In this document: positions 25,859-35,803 of the stretch, in pieces
How the letters are laid out: every line of letters begins with the position of its first letter
Numbering within the stretch: position 1 is the first letter of the stretch
Assembly: GCA_015075275.1 (NCBI GenBank)
Contig: JABTUU010000001.1
Location: 372,001 to 436,000, forward strand
Length of the DNA: 64,000 nucleotides
Reading direction: 5' to 3'
Source: Anaerolineales bacterium
Lineage (GTDB): Bacteria; Chloroflexota; Anaerolineae; Anaerolineales; Villigracilaceae
Made by a program: the position numbers and the translations under genes
Notes under the pieces: model-generated
Told to the model about the DNA's origin: nothing
The model's input: only the letters and a program-made list of their open reading frames with translations
Database searches by the model: none

Positions 25859-26476
25859 ATGACCACTGAGAAGATTCCAGATATTATCATTGGGCGGTTG
25901 CCTATTTATTTGCGTGCGTTGCAGCGTCTGGCGGATGCGGGCGCGCTGACCACGTCTTCGCGCGAGTTGGGAGAGTTGGTGGGGATTTCGGCGGCGCAGA
26001 TCCGCAAAGATATTTCGCAATTTGGCGAGTTTGGCAAGCAAGGAACGGGGTATTCGATCTCCTTTCTGATGGATAAATTGCGCGACATCCTCAAAGTGGA
26101 TCGCGTTTGGGAGATAGCTATCGTAGGGATGGGCGGCATCGGTCAAGCGCTGGCGCATTTCAACGGGTTTGCGGATCGCGGCTTTCGCGTGGGTATGACA
26201 TTCGACAATGACCCGAAGAAGATCGGACGCAAAGCGGCGGATTTTGTAGTGTTGGATGCGGCGACGATAGAAGATGAGATTTCGGCGCGCGGAATCAAGA
26301 TAGCATTGCTGTGCGTGCCGGCTGCGTCGGCGCAAGAAGCGGCGGACCGGTTAGCGAGGGCTGGGGTGAAAGCTATTTTGAATTACGCGCCGGCGAGCAT
26401 CAGCGTGCCGGAGGATGTGCGCGTGCAATATATTGATCCAGTTACGCATTTGCAGAGGATGACGTATTATTTGTAG
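25859..26476 (+). CDS. rex: Redox-sensing transcriptional repressor Rex
   Basis: A 205-residue protein. The N-terminal winged helix includes IIGRLPIYLRALQ and GISAAQIRKDISQFGEFGKQGTGY, the classical Rex recognition helix region. The C-terminal Rossmann domain carries IVGMGGIGQALAHF and a domain-swap helix near the end. Rex senses the NADH/NAD+ ratio and represses respiratory and fermentative genes. The complex III cluster in the same window is a natural target class, but no exact Rex box was found there. Confidence 0.95.
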   Translation: MTTEKIPDIIIGRLPIYLRALQRLADAGALTTSSRELGELVGISAAQIRKDISQFGEFGKQGTGYSISFLMDKLRDILKVDRVWEIAIVGMGGIGQALAHFNGFADRGFRVGMTFDNDPKKIGRKAADFVVLDAATIEDEISARGIKIALLCVPAASAQEAADRLARAGVKAILNYAPASISVPEDVRVQYIDPVTHLQRMTYYL

Positions 26477-26501
26477 GATCTGGAAAAAGAAGCGGAGGAC
26501 T

Positions 26502-27032
26502 ATGGCTAGGCTTGTGTATGGAATGAACCAGTCCTTGGACGGCTATGTTGACCATACGGCATTTGCGCCAAGCCCCGCGCTTTTCCGTTACTTCATTGAA
26601 GAGGCGAAGCGACAGGCTGGCAGTGTGTACGGCCGTCAAATGTATGAGATCATGCGTTACTGGGACGACGATCATCCTGAATGGGATGCGGAGGAACGTG
26701 CCTATGCGGCGGTTTGGCGAAGTCATCCGAAATGGATCGTCTCGAAATCGTTGAAGTCGGTCGGTCCCAACGCCAATCTTATTGAGGGCGATCTGGAGGG
26801 CGCGATCCGAAAATTGAAGGCTGAGCGCGACGGGGAGATCGAAATTGCCGGACCGACATTGGCGCACAGTCTCATCGAGCTTGGCTTGATTGATGAATAC
26901 CGAATCTACCTGCACCCTATTGTGCTTGGTCAGGGCAGACCATATTTTGCCGGACCTCAGCCGCCGCTCCGTCTCATCGCTCACGATCGGATTGACGAAG
27001 ACGTGATCAAGTTGACTTACGTTCCTGCTTAG
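26502..27032 (+). CDS. Dihydrofolate-reductase-like (RibD C-terminal) protein
   Basis: A 176-residue single-domain reductase. The N-terminus is LVYGMNQSLDGYVDH and the C-terminal half has EIAGPTLAHSLIELGLIDEYRIYLHPIVLGQGRPYF, the typical RibD_C layout (YddI/YwjB-type). The substrate is unknown and these proteins often occur as accessory genes. It begins 25 bp after rex with GCGGAGG upstream, so it may be co-transcribed. Confidence 0.85.
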   Translation: MARLVYGMNQSLDGYVDHTAFAPSPALFRYFIEEAKRQAGSVYGRQMYEIMRYWDDDHPEWDAEERAYAAVWRSHPKWIVSKSLKSVGPNANLIEGDLEGAIRKLKAERDGEIEIAGPTLAHSLIELGLIDEYRIYLHPIVLGQGRPYFAGPQPPLRLIAHDRIDEDVIKLTYVPA

Positions 27033-27066
27033 AATGCGTTTCTTAATCCGTTCTTATATTTTTCCG

Positions 27067-27135
27067 CACACAGATTTCACGAGCAACACGGAATAAAATT
27101 TTATGATTTTTCCGTGAAATTCAGTGGAATCTGTG
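27067..27135. repeat. Imperfect palindromic intergenic repeat
   Basis: CACAGATT at 27069-27076 is inverted at 27128-27135 (AATCTGTG). Inner complementarity includes TTTCAC with GTGAAA and CGGAATAAAA with TTTTTCCG. It adjoins the first 71-bp repeat. Confidence 0.55.
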
Positions 27136-27205
27136 ATGTCCGATTCGCCGCTGGCGAAATATCATCCTAACTACATTGCCACGCGGGCAGAGAAGATGTA
27201 GAATG
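27135..27205 (+). repeat. 71-bp direct repeat, copy 1, carrying a hairpin and a promoter
   Basis: 68 of 71 bases are identical to copy 2 at 27847-27917. It contains a TTCGCC-gct-GGCGAA hairpin and then TTGCCA (27176-27181), a 17-nt spacer and TAGAAT (27199-27204). The -10 ends 9 nt before the nucleotidyltransferase ATG. Confidence 0.85.
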
Positions 27206-27213
27206 GGTTGACG

Positions 27214-27846
27214 ATGACCACATACGAAGCGCGTTTGCAAGACAATTATCTTGCGCTCCTCGAGGAAGCAAGCAAATACTATATGACACGCGGAGACGTT
27301 TTTACCACGTTGCAAAACTTGACGCGTCGTTTGGGGGAGGCAAATATCCCGTATGCGCTGGTCGGTGGACTGGCATTGGCGGCGCATGGATTCGTCCGCA
27401 TGACGCAGGATGTGGATATCTTGATGACGCGCGAGGGACTGGAAGCCTTCAAAGAAAAATTTGAGGGGCGTGGATATGTGTCCGCATTTGCGAGCGCGCA
27501 AAAAACATTCCGAGATACCGAAACGCAAGTGCGGATCGAAATTTTGATTACGGGGGATTACCCTGGCGATGGCAAGCCCAAGCCTGTGGCGTTCCCCGAC
27601 CCGTCGGTTGTTTATACCGAACGCGGCGGGATGCGTATCATTCCCATCGAAAAATTGATCGAATTGAAATTGGCTTCGGGCATGAGCGCCCCGCATCGCT
27701 TGCGCGATCTCGCTGATGTGCAGGATTTGATCGCGACTCTCAAACTTCCAATCGAGTTCGCCGAATCATTGGACGAATCGGTGCGAGAAACTTTTCGGCA
27801 GTTATGGCATAGCGCGCAGGCGGATACTCAAAACGAATCCGAATAA
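27214..27846 (+). CDS. Nucleotidyltransferase-fold protein (AbiEii/MNT-like)
   Basis: The start is ATG 27214 (a TTG at 27208 is in frame but less likely); the product is 210 residues. The nucleotidyltransferase signature is LVGGLALAAHGFVRMTQDVDILM at about residues 49-71, with the GG and DxD elements. A later segment, IPIEKLIELKLASG, is typical of DUF6036/AbiEii-type proteins. Relatives include toxin-antitoxin nucleotidyltransferases, but no obvious partner gene is adjacent. The gene sits exactly between two 71-bp direct repeats; the second starts at the base after the stop codon. Confidence 0.75.
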   Translation: MTTYEARLQDNYLALLEEASKYYMTRGDVFTTLQNLTRRLGEANIPYALVGGLALAAHGFVRMTQDVDILMTREGLEAFKEKFEGRGYVSAFASAQKTFRDTETQVRIEILITGDYPGDGKPKPVAFPDPSVVYTERGGMRIIPIEKLIELKLASGMSAPHRLRDLADVQDLIATLKLPIEFAESLDESVRETFRQLWHSAQADTQNESE

Positions 27847-27917
27847 GATGTCCGATTCGCCGCTGGCGAAATATCATCCCAACTACATTGCCACGCGGGC
27901 GGTGAAGATGTAGAATG
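27847..27917 (+). repeat. 71-bp direct repeat, copy 2
   Basis: Begins at the base after the TAA of the nucleotidyltransferase gene. It contains the same hairpin and the same TTGCCA-N17-TAGAAT promoter (27888-27893, 27911-27916). It points into an AT-richer stretch without a gene start in the right position. Confidence 0.85.
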
Positions 27918-28131
27918 AGGGAAGGCAAATCCGTTCAAGGTAGTCGCTCGCTGGAGAATAACGATACTTTTTCGTTGTAAAAGCTGGACACCTAAAGAAA
28001 AACATCATTTCGTTACCCATAAAAATCTTTGATGGCAAGTTGAAGTTCATTGAAAATCTTGTATTGACCACAAATAGTAGCTCAAAACATAAGCAATCGA
28101 TGTCTTCTACTCTGTGAGAGAAAAGGTGCAT

Positions 28132-28578
28132 ATGATTTACAACATAGAATACCGCCAAGAAGTGTTACGCCAAATGATATTCGTTAGTAGCATTCTCGCT
28201 GGTTTCGCTTTCGCAGTGATTGTCCAATTACTTACAGCATCAAACAAGAATAAATATGTAGCATGGTCCATGCGAGCCTTTATTGCATCAACATCGTCTC
28301 TACTCGTAACCACAGTAGGTGGAGCAATTCTCCTTTTTGCATCTGGACTCTTAACGCCCAATTCAACCGCAGAAGTGGTTGGAAAAGTAGATGGATTATT
28401 TGGATTGCTTTCTATCTTTTTCATATTGGGATTAGCATTGTTCATGGCTGGCATTGCGGTTGCAGGATGGATTCACTCAAAAAGTGTAGGCATATTTGCC
28501 ATTACTATGACTGTCTTATCCTGCTTAATAATGGCTGGCGTGTATATATTTCTGGCCCAAATTTTTACTCCTAGCTAG
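28132..28578 (+). CDS. Small membrane protein, AT-rich, unknown function
   Basis: The start is ATG 28132 with AAAAGG upstream; GTG 28114 is in frame but less likely. The 148-residue product has four hydrophobic spans (about 15-35, 44-68, 88-108 and 118-140) and no recognised motif. The DNA and the sequence before it (27918-28131) are visibly richer in A/T than the neighbours, which suggests recent acquisition together with the repeat-flanked gene. Confidence 0.6.
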   Translation: MIYNIEYRQEVLRQMIFVSSILAGFAFAVIVQLLTASNKNKYVAWSMRAFIASTSSLLVTTVGGAILLFASGLLTPNSTAEVVGKVDGLFGLLSIFFILGLALFMAGIAVAGWIHSKSVGIFAITMTVLSCLIMAGVYIFLAQIFTPS

Positions 28579-28599
28579 CCAAAACACACAAAAATGCCG

Positions 28600-31500
28600 C
28601 TAGGCTATCCTCCCCAACACCTCCAACAACTTCGCCTCCCACTCCTCACCAAACGAACACCAATACGCGGACTTGCCGCCACGAATGCCTGCGCCTAAGT
28701 CAGCGAGGCGTTTCGGTTCAGTTCCATTCGTGAGAGTTGGATAGCGCAAGACGATCTGTCCGCTTTCCCAGTTAATGGAGGACAGTCCCGCCTTCTCGGC
28801 TCGCAATTTGACTTGCATCTGGTAAAACAGATTTGCGGTCATGTCGGGCAGTTCACCGAAGCGGTCTTTGAACTCGGATGCTAGCGCGTCAATTTCGATT
28901 TCGTCGCGCAAGTCTGCAATACGGCGATACAAGCGCAGACGCAAATCTTGATCGGGGATGTACTCGGCGGGGATTCCGACGGCGAGAGGGAGGTCAACGT
29001 TGACGGGCATTGACATGGGTTGAAGGTTGAAGGTTTGAAGGTTTGAAGGTTGGGTAGCAGGGTTTTCAACTTTCAACATAGAACCTGCCAACCTTAAACG
29101 ACGGACGGCATCCGCCAGCAACCGCGTGTACAAATGAAACCCAACGGCTTGGATGTGTCCATGTTGGCGCGTGCCGAGCAGATCGCCTGCGCCGCGGATC
29201 TCAAGGTCGCGCATGGCGATCGAATAACCCGCGCCGAGTTGCGTGTTTTCGGCGATCACTTCGAGCCGCTGTTGACCGTCCACGGTGGGGGTCAGCTTGT
29301 TGTGGCGGAAAAAGTAGGAGTAGGCGCGCGCAGCCCCACGTCCGACACGACCGCGTAGTTGATAGAGTTGAGCCAGCCCGAAGGTGTCGGCGCGGTCCAC
29401 GATGAGAGTGTTCGCGTTGGGGATGTCCAATCCCGATTCGATGATTGTTGTTGACAATAAAATATCGGTGTCGCCGTTGTTGAAGCGGTGCATCACATCC
29501 GAAAGTTGATTCTCGGGCATCTGCCCGTGACCAATATCCACGTTCGCTTCGGGGACGAGTTGATTGAGATGCGCGCGCATCGCGTCTATGGTTTGGACGC
29601 GGTTATGCACAAAGAAAATTTGTCCGCCGCGTTCGAGTTCGCGCAAGATCGCCTGCCGCACAAGTTTCGGCGAATACGGACCGACATGCGTGACGATGGG
29701 CAAGCGTTCCTCGGGCGGCGTGTTGAGATTCGAAATATCGCGCACGCCCGTGAGCGCCATGTACAGCGTGCGCGGAATCGGCGTAGCGGTGAGAGTCAAC
29801 ACATCCACTTCGGTGCGAAGTTTTTTGAGATGCTCTTTGTGAGTGACGCCGAAGCGTTGTTCTTCGTCAATGACCACCAAGCCGAGTTCTTTGAATTGCA
29901 CATCGCCAGAGATCAAACGATGCGTGCCGACGACGATGTCAATTTCGCCGATGGCAAGTCCATGCAAAATTGTCGTTTGCTCGCGCGGAGTACGAAACCG
30001 CGAAAGCATTTCCACTTTCACGGGGAACGCGGTAAGTCGTTGTAAAAATGTTTCGTAATGTTGTTGCGCCAGCACAGTTGTTGGAACCAAAATCGCAACT
30101 TGTTTGCCGTCCATCACGGCTTTGAACGCGGCGCGCAACGCCACTTCGGTTTTGCCGTAGCCCACATCTCCGCACAACAAACGATCCATCGGGCGCGACG
30201 ATTCCATATCGCGCTTGATGTCGTTCAGCGCGCGCAATTGATCTTCGGTCTCCACATACGGGAACGAATCTTCCAATTCTTTTTGCCACGCAGTATCGGG
30301 CTTGAATGAATATCCCAGCGCCACATTGCGCCGCGCGTATAGATCCAACATATCTTGCGCCACTTCCAACACCGCGGCTTTCACGCGACCTTTTTTCTCG
30401 TGCCACTCATGCCCGCCCAAACGATCCAACGCAGGCGCCGCGCCCTCCGCGCCCACATAACGCGTCAACCGATCCGCTTGATGCACAGGCACGAACAACT
30501 GTCCGCCGCCGTCATATTCCACCGCGAGAAATTCGCGCGCGTGATTATCCAACTCGCGCTGCACCAAACCGCCAAACCGCCCAACGCCGTGATCAATATG
30601 CACCACGTAATCGCCGACGTTCAAATCCGCATACACCGATTCGGGAGTCTCTGCAACGGGACGCTGGCGCGTGCGGGGTTGAGGGCGTTCCCAGCCGAAG
30701 ACTTCGGAGTCGGTGATTAAGTGAAGAGATTGGTAATTGGTAATTGGTAATTGAGGAGAAGAAAGAGAATTAGAGAATTGGAGATTGAGGACGAAGCCTT
30801 CGGATAAGGATGCTTCAATGAATGTTGGTTTATTGGATTCCGACTCTTCGGCATTCGACTCGCTCCAAAGTTCCTCTAACCGTTTGGCTTGACGCGACAC
30901 AACGACAACCGCTTCATTTCTCGACGTGAGGTCTGCCACGCGCTCCGCGAACTGTTTCAACCTTCCAGCGAATCGCTCGTCGTGCCCAAAGCAAGAAGCC
31001 AAAGAATTCTCTAATTCTCTAATCTCCATCCTCTCTCCCCCCGAATACCCAAACTCCACCAACCCACCCTGCACGCCATCATACAACTCCGACCACGGCA
31101 CATACGGCAACGGAAAATCGGCGGACAACGTCTCTTCCGCGATACTCTCCTGTCTAAACTTGACCGCCTGCGCCTCAATCTCCTCCGCCATCGATTCGAT
31201 GATGGATACATCATCAATCAACACAACGGCTTTTTGAGGCAGGTAATCGAGCAGGGTCGCGGGTTGAGAATGAAGAAGAGGAATGTGGAATTCGGATAAT
31301 TCGGTTTCATGTTCGCCCACAGCAAGATACTCCCGCGCAGGCGTAACAAGCACCGAATCCAATTTCTCGATCGTGCGCTGGGATGCGGGATCAAACTTGC
31401 GGATCGTTTCGATCTCATCGCCGAAGAAATCCAAGCGGACGGGCATCGTCTCGGCGGTTGCCCAGATGTCGAGAATCCCTCCCCTGCTGGAGAATTGTCC

Positions 31501-32034
31501 AGGCTCTAGCACGGTGTTGACGCGTTGATATCCGATCTCTGCCCAACTCCGCAACAGCGTATCAGGTTGAATGGATTGGTTGACGGATAACTTTTTGCAC
31601 GCCTTGAGGAAGTCTCGCCGCGGCATGGTGCGCGTCATCAACGAACGGACGGAGGTGATGACGACGGGAGGTGATTCGGGTTTTTGAGTAAATGGTAAGT
31701 GGAAAGTGGAAAGCGCTGTTATTGTTTGCAATCTATCGCGGCGAGTCGTCACGCCCCACGCGGCTTGCTCATAGAACAGCGGATTCGGCTCCGCAAAATG
31801 ATAACGCGGCGACTTGACCCAAAATCCCAGCTCGTCGAACATGGACAACGCATGGTCGGCGCGGTCGGTGATGAAGAGGATCGGTTGCCCAATATCTTCC
31901 AGCAACGCCGCAAGCACAGGCAGACGCGCGGCGCGAGGAAGTCCCAGCCCAGGGATATGTTTCCCCGCTTTGAGTTGGGATAAGAGGGTCTGATATTGAG
32001 GGAGGGAGCGGAGGTTGGAAAGAATCTGTTCCAT
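28600..32034 (-). CDS. mfd: Transcription-repair coupling factor Mfd
   Basis: A 1144-residue protein. The UvrB-homology region is N-terminal (residues 1-330). The RNA-polymerase-interacting domain starts near residue 480 with NVGDYVVHIDHGVGRF. The RecG-like translocase has CGDVGYGKTEVALRAA (Walker A), DEEQRFGV, TATPIPRTL and QLRGRVGRG, and the TRCF C-terminal domain ends the protein. It removes stalled RNA polymerase and recruits UvrA. Repeat-like stretches at about 29020-29053, 30731-30793 and 31010-31033 encode low-complexity linkers (for example LPITNYQSL) without breaking the frame. Confidence 0.97.
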   Translation of the reverse strand: MEQILSNLRSLPQYQTLLSQLKAGKHIPGLGLPRAARLPVLAALLEDIGQPILFITDRADHALSMFDELGFWVKSPRYHFAEPNPLFYEQAAWGVTTRRDRLQTITALSTFHLPFTQKPESPPVVITSVRSLMTRTMPRRDFLKACKKLSVNQSIQPDTLLRSWAEIGYQRVNTVLEPGQFSSRGGILDIWATAETMPVRLDFFGDEIETIRKFDPASQRTIEKLDSVLVTPAREYLAVGEHETELSEFHIPLLHSQPATLLDYLPQKAVVLIDDVSIIESMAEEIEAQAVKFRQESIAEETLSADFPLPYVPWSELYDGVQGGLVEFGYSGGERMEIRELENSLASCFGHDERFAGRLKQFAERVADLTSRNEAVVVVSRQAKRLEELWSESNAEESESNKPTFIEASLSEGFVLNLQFSNSLSSPQLPITNYQSLHLITDSEVFGWERPQPRTRQRPVAETPESVYADLNVGDYVVHIDHGVGRFGGLVQRELDNHAREFLAVEYDGGGQLFVPVHQADRLTRYVGAEGAAPALDRLGGHEWHEKKGRVKAAVLEVAQDMLDLYARRNVALGYSFKPDTAWQKELEDSFPYVETEDQLRALNDIKRDMESSRPMDRLLCGDVGYGKTEVALRAAFKAVMDGKQVAILVPTTVLAQQHYETFLQRLTAFPVKVEMLSRFRTPREQTTILHGLAIGEIDIVVGTHRLISGDVQFKELGLVVIDEEQRFGVTHKEHLKKLRTEVDVLTLTATPIPRTLYMALTGVRDISNLNTPPEERLPIVTHVGPYSPKLVRQAILRELERGGQIFFVHNRVQTIDAMRAHLNQLVPEANVDIGHGQMPENQLSDVMHRFNNGDTDILLSTTIIESGLDIPNANTLIVDRADTFGLAQLYQLRGRVGRGAARAYSYFFRHNKLTPTVDGQQRLEVIAENTQLGAGYSIAMRDLEIRGAGDLLGTRQHGHIQAVGFHLYTRLLADAVRRLRLAGSMLKVENPATQPSNLQTFNLQPMSMPVNVDLPLAVGIPAEYIPDQDLRLRLYRRIADLRDEIEIDALASEFKDRFGELPDMTANLFYQMQVKLRAEKAGLSSINWESGQIVLRYPTLTNGTEPKRLADLGAGIRGGKSAYWCSFGEEWEAKLLEVLGRIA
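30731..30793. repeat. Phrase-like tandem repeat inside mfd
   Basis: TTGGTAA-type units three times, followed by GAGAATTAGAGAATTGGAGATTGAGG. It is the same AT-rich sequence type as the mfd-pth intergenic region (32041-32130), but here inside an interdomain linker of Mfd. Confidence 0.55.
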
Positions 32035-32035
32035 G

Positions 32036-32127
32036 CAAAAATAGAGAATCAGAGAATTGGAGAATTAGAGATTAGAGACTGGAGACTGCTCTCGCCTGTT
32101 AATCACTAATCTCCAGTCTCTAGTCAT
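32036..32127. repeat. Intergenic phrase repeat with inverted halves
   Basis: Sequence such as AGAGAATTGGAGAATTAGAGA, then GATTAGAGACTGGAGACT and its inverse further on (CTAATCTCCAGTCTCTAGTC). The pth stop codon lies at the edge of this repeat. Confidence 0.6.
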
Positions 32128-32712
32128 CTAGTCTCTCGCATCGCCATTGAATTTATTCATTGCCGCATTCAAGCCGTTCGTCACAAATTCCAGCGCGGCA
32201 TCGGCGGCGCGGTCGAGGAGTTCGGAAAGGGATTTCAGATCGTCGCGCGAGAAATTTTGCAGGACGTAATCGGCGGGGTCCATGCGACCAGGCGGGCGAC
32301 CGATGCCCAGTCTCATGCGCGGGACATCCTTGGTGCCGAGTTTTTCCAAAATGGACGACAAGCCGCGCTGTCCGCCAGGTCCGCCCGAGGCGCGGATGCG
32401 AATGGTACCGAACGGCAGATCGAGATCGTCGGACAGGATCATCAAGTTTTCGTTAGGGATTTTGTAGAAGTGAGCCAGTCCCTGCACCGATTGACCTGAG
32501 AGATTCATGTACGTTTGCGGCTTGGCGAGGATGAGTTTGTGGTCTTCATACTTTGAATCCATCACAATGGCTTTCGATTGGACCTTCATGCCGCGCGCGT
32601 TGAGTCGCACCGCGAGACGGTCAATTGCCATGAAGCCAAAGTTGTGACGCGTGTTGGCGTATTCACGTCCTGGGTTGCCGAGACCGACGAGGAGATAGGT
32701 TTTAAGTGTCAT
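32128..32712 (-). CDS. pth: Peptidyl-tRNA hydrolase
   Basis: A 194-residue enzyme. The N-terminal signature GLGNPGREYANTRHNFGF contains the catalytic His; later come KPQTYMNLSG, ILSDDLDLPFG with the catalytic Asp, and GGQRGLSSI. It recycles peptidyl-tRNA dropped from ribosomes. The C-terminal residues run into the repeat. It follows the surface-protein gene at 32735 with a 22-bp gap and may be read together with mfd. Confidence 0.96.
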   Translation of the reverse strand: MTLKTYLLVGLGNPGREYANTRHNFGFMAIDRLAVRLNARGMKVQSKAIVMDSKYEDHKLILAKPQTYMNLSGQSVQGLAHFYKIPNENLMILSDDLDLPFGTIRIRASGGPGGQRGLSSILEKLGTKDVPRMRLGIGRPPGRMDPADYVLQNFSRDDLKSLSELLDRAADAALEFVTNGLNAAMNKFNGDARD

Positions 32713-32734
32713 GCGTCAAGTTCCAAGTTTTAAG

Positions 32735-33346
32735 TTAATTGTTGCGGAGGCGGAGGAAGATGAAGGCGAGAATGAACAAGCCAAGGATCACGAGCGCTCC
32801 GCGCCCAAAAGAAGAGAGAATCGCGTTCTGAGTCAGAGAGATAGAGTTAGGCGGCAGAGGAGTTGGCGTGGGACGCGGGACTTCCGTAGGAGTCGGCGAG
32901 GCGGCAAGGAGGAACGGCGTGGGGATCTGCGCGTCGGCGATGGGACTGGGCGCGGCAGTAAAAACGGGCGCCGGGGAAGGGATAGGCGTATCGTTTTGGA
33001 TCGTAATAGGAACGGTCGCTTCTTGCAGCGAACCATCCGCGAGAAAGATGCGCAGACGTAACATATAATCGCCGTCGGCGATGGAGGTCGTATCCCATAA
33101 GTAAAGGGTTGTTTCGCGCGCAGGCAGAGAGAGTGTCGCGAGGGGGAACCAGGTATTGGCGTCGTTAGCGGCGTATGCAAAATCCAGTTGCGCAGAGGCA
33201 AAGTCGGGCATATCTGTCGAGCCAATGATAGCGACCTCGCCGCGCAACGCATCGTTCGCTGCGGGAGAGATGATCGTCGCCGAAGGCGAATCTTGCGCGG
33301 TGAGCGACAGCAGAATAACGAAGGAGAGATAAAAAGGAAATTTCAT
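32735..33346 (-). CDS. Secreted or surface protein with Ig-like domain, Pro/Thr stalk and C-terminal anchor
   Basis: The start is the MKFPFYLSFVILLSLT signal peptide at 33346; AAAGG lies upstream. The roughly 203-residue protein has an Ig-like beta domain (residues 20-115, from SPSATIISPAANDALRGEV to PITIQND), a Pro/Thr/Ala stalk (118-165) and a C-terminal hydrophobic helix ending in RLRNN. This is a simple anchored surface protein. Its binding partner is unknown. Confidence 0.7.
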   Translation of the reverse strand: MKFPFYLSFVILLSLTAQDSPSATIISPAANDALRGEVAIIGSTDMPDFASAQLDFAYAANDANTWFPLATLSLPARETTLYLWDTTSIADGDYMLRLRIFLADGSLQEATVPITIQNDTPIPSPAPVFTAAPSPIADAQIPTPFLLAASPTPTEVPRPTPTPLPPNSISLTQNAILSSFGRGALVILGLFILAFIFLRLRNN

Positions 33347-33398
33347 TAGTCGAACATAGAAGTTTAACACGAAGAGAAGCGCGGGTCAAACGAAGCCT

Positions 33399-33408
33399 GC
33401 GTTAGCCG
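33399..33408. repeat. Target-site duplication of the MITE-like element, left
   Basis: GCGTTAGCCG, repeated exactly at 33571-33580 on the other side of the element. Confidence 0.8.
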
Positions 33409-33570
33409 TAGGGTAATCGCATTTCAAAATGTAATCCCTATATATGGAAGGAATCGTCATATTTATAGGATATAGCCAATATGTGGAAACCTATATTTAG
33501 ACATGACAAGGGATTAATCGAAAAAATAGCTATATATACACTTATTAGAAAGTCAAATGCGATTACCCTA
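33409..33570. mobile_element. 162-bp MITE-like insertion
   Basis: The perfect 16-bp terminal inverted repeats TAGGGTAATCGCATTT (left, 33409-33424) and AAATGCGATTACCCTA (right, 33555-33570) enclose AT-rich DNA with sub-terminal inverted AATCCCT/AGGGATT. The flanks are an exact 10-bp duplication GCGTTAGCCG. It has no coding capacity, so it must have been moved by a transposase encoded elsewhere. A 10-bp duplication is compatible with IS4-type elements, but no transposase can be assigned. Confidence 0.85.
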
Positions 33571-33580
33571 GCGTTAGCCG
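33571..33580. repeat. Target-site duplication of the MITE-like element, right
   Basis: GCGTTAGCCG, identical to 33399-33408. Confidence 0.8.
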
Positions 33581-33641
33581 CGAGTGTGACATCAGAATTG
33601 AAATATGGTAAACTTCGGGAGGTTTATTGAGGAGAACCGTT

Positions 33642-34016
33642 ATGGCAAAGTCACGCTCCGATCAAATGGTCGAACGTCTGCGCAATATGCAAGCCGCCGC
33701 GCCCGATATTGAGGCTTCGGCGGTTGTTTCAGTAGACGGGTTAATTATGGCGTCTGCGTTGCAGCAAGGCGTGGAAGAAGATCGCGTGTCGGCGATGTCG
33801 GCGGCGATGCTCTCGCTGGGCGAGCGTATTTCTACCGAACTTGGGCGCGCAGGGCTGGAGCAAGTTTACATTAAAGGCGACGCTGGCTCCATTGTGCTGA
33901 CGTCTATTGGCGAGGAAGCGGTTCTGACCGCCATGGCGAGGCAAGAAGCCAAATTGGGCATGATCTTCCTTGAAATGCGTCGCGCCGCGGAAGATATTGT
34001 GAAATTGGTCGGATGA
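33642..34016 (+). CDS. Roadblock/LC7-domain protein
   Basis: The start is ATG 33642 with GAGGAG in front. The 124-residue single Roadblock domain includes ASAVVSVDGLIMASAL, the helix with MSAAMLSLGERIS, and GSIVLTSIGEEAVLTAM. Such proteins act as dimers beside MglA-like small GTPases; no GTPase gene is adjacent, so the partner lies elsewhere. A strong terminator follows, so it is probably monocistronic. Confidence 0.88.
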   Translation: MAKSRSDQMVERLRNMQAAAPDIEASAVVSVDGLIMASALQQGVEEDRVSAMSAAMLSLGERISTELGRAGLEQVYIKGDAGSIVLTSIGEEAVLTAMARQEAKLGMIFLEMRRAAEDIVKLVG

Positions 34017-34057
34017 AAACGCAGGCTCGTCGCACATTTGTATAAACGTCATCCCAG

Positions 34058-34092
34058 ATGGGGAGGGCTTCAACGCCCTCCCCATTTCTTTT
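34058..34092 (+). terminator. Rho-independent terminator after the roadblock gene
   Basis: ATGGGGAGGGC-ttcaac-GCCCTCCCCAT followed by TTCTTTT. Confidence 0.9.
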
Positions 34093-34119
34093 AATGGCAG
34101 GGCGTTATCGTTAAAATAA

Positions 34120-35775
<1,656 letters not shown>

Positions 35776-35803
35776 CCAAATGCTATAATCTCCTGCAGAT
35801 TCT

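Noticed and set aside
27135..27917. Integron-type gene cassette (attC-like repeats around the nucleotidyltransferase gene)
   Set aside because: The repeats are direct and start after the stop codon, but they lack the GTTRRRY core and the paired attC arm pattern, and no integron integrase is in the window.
27915..27980. Short frame MREGKSV... after the second 71-bp repeat
   Set aside because: Its ATG lies inside the -10 box and it has only 21 codons; no support beyond being open.
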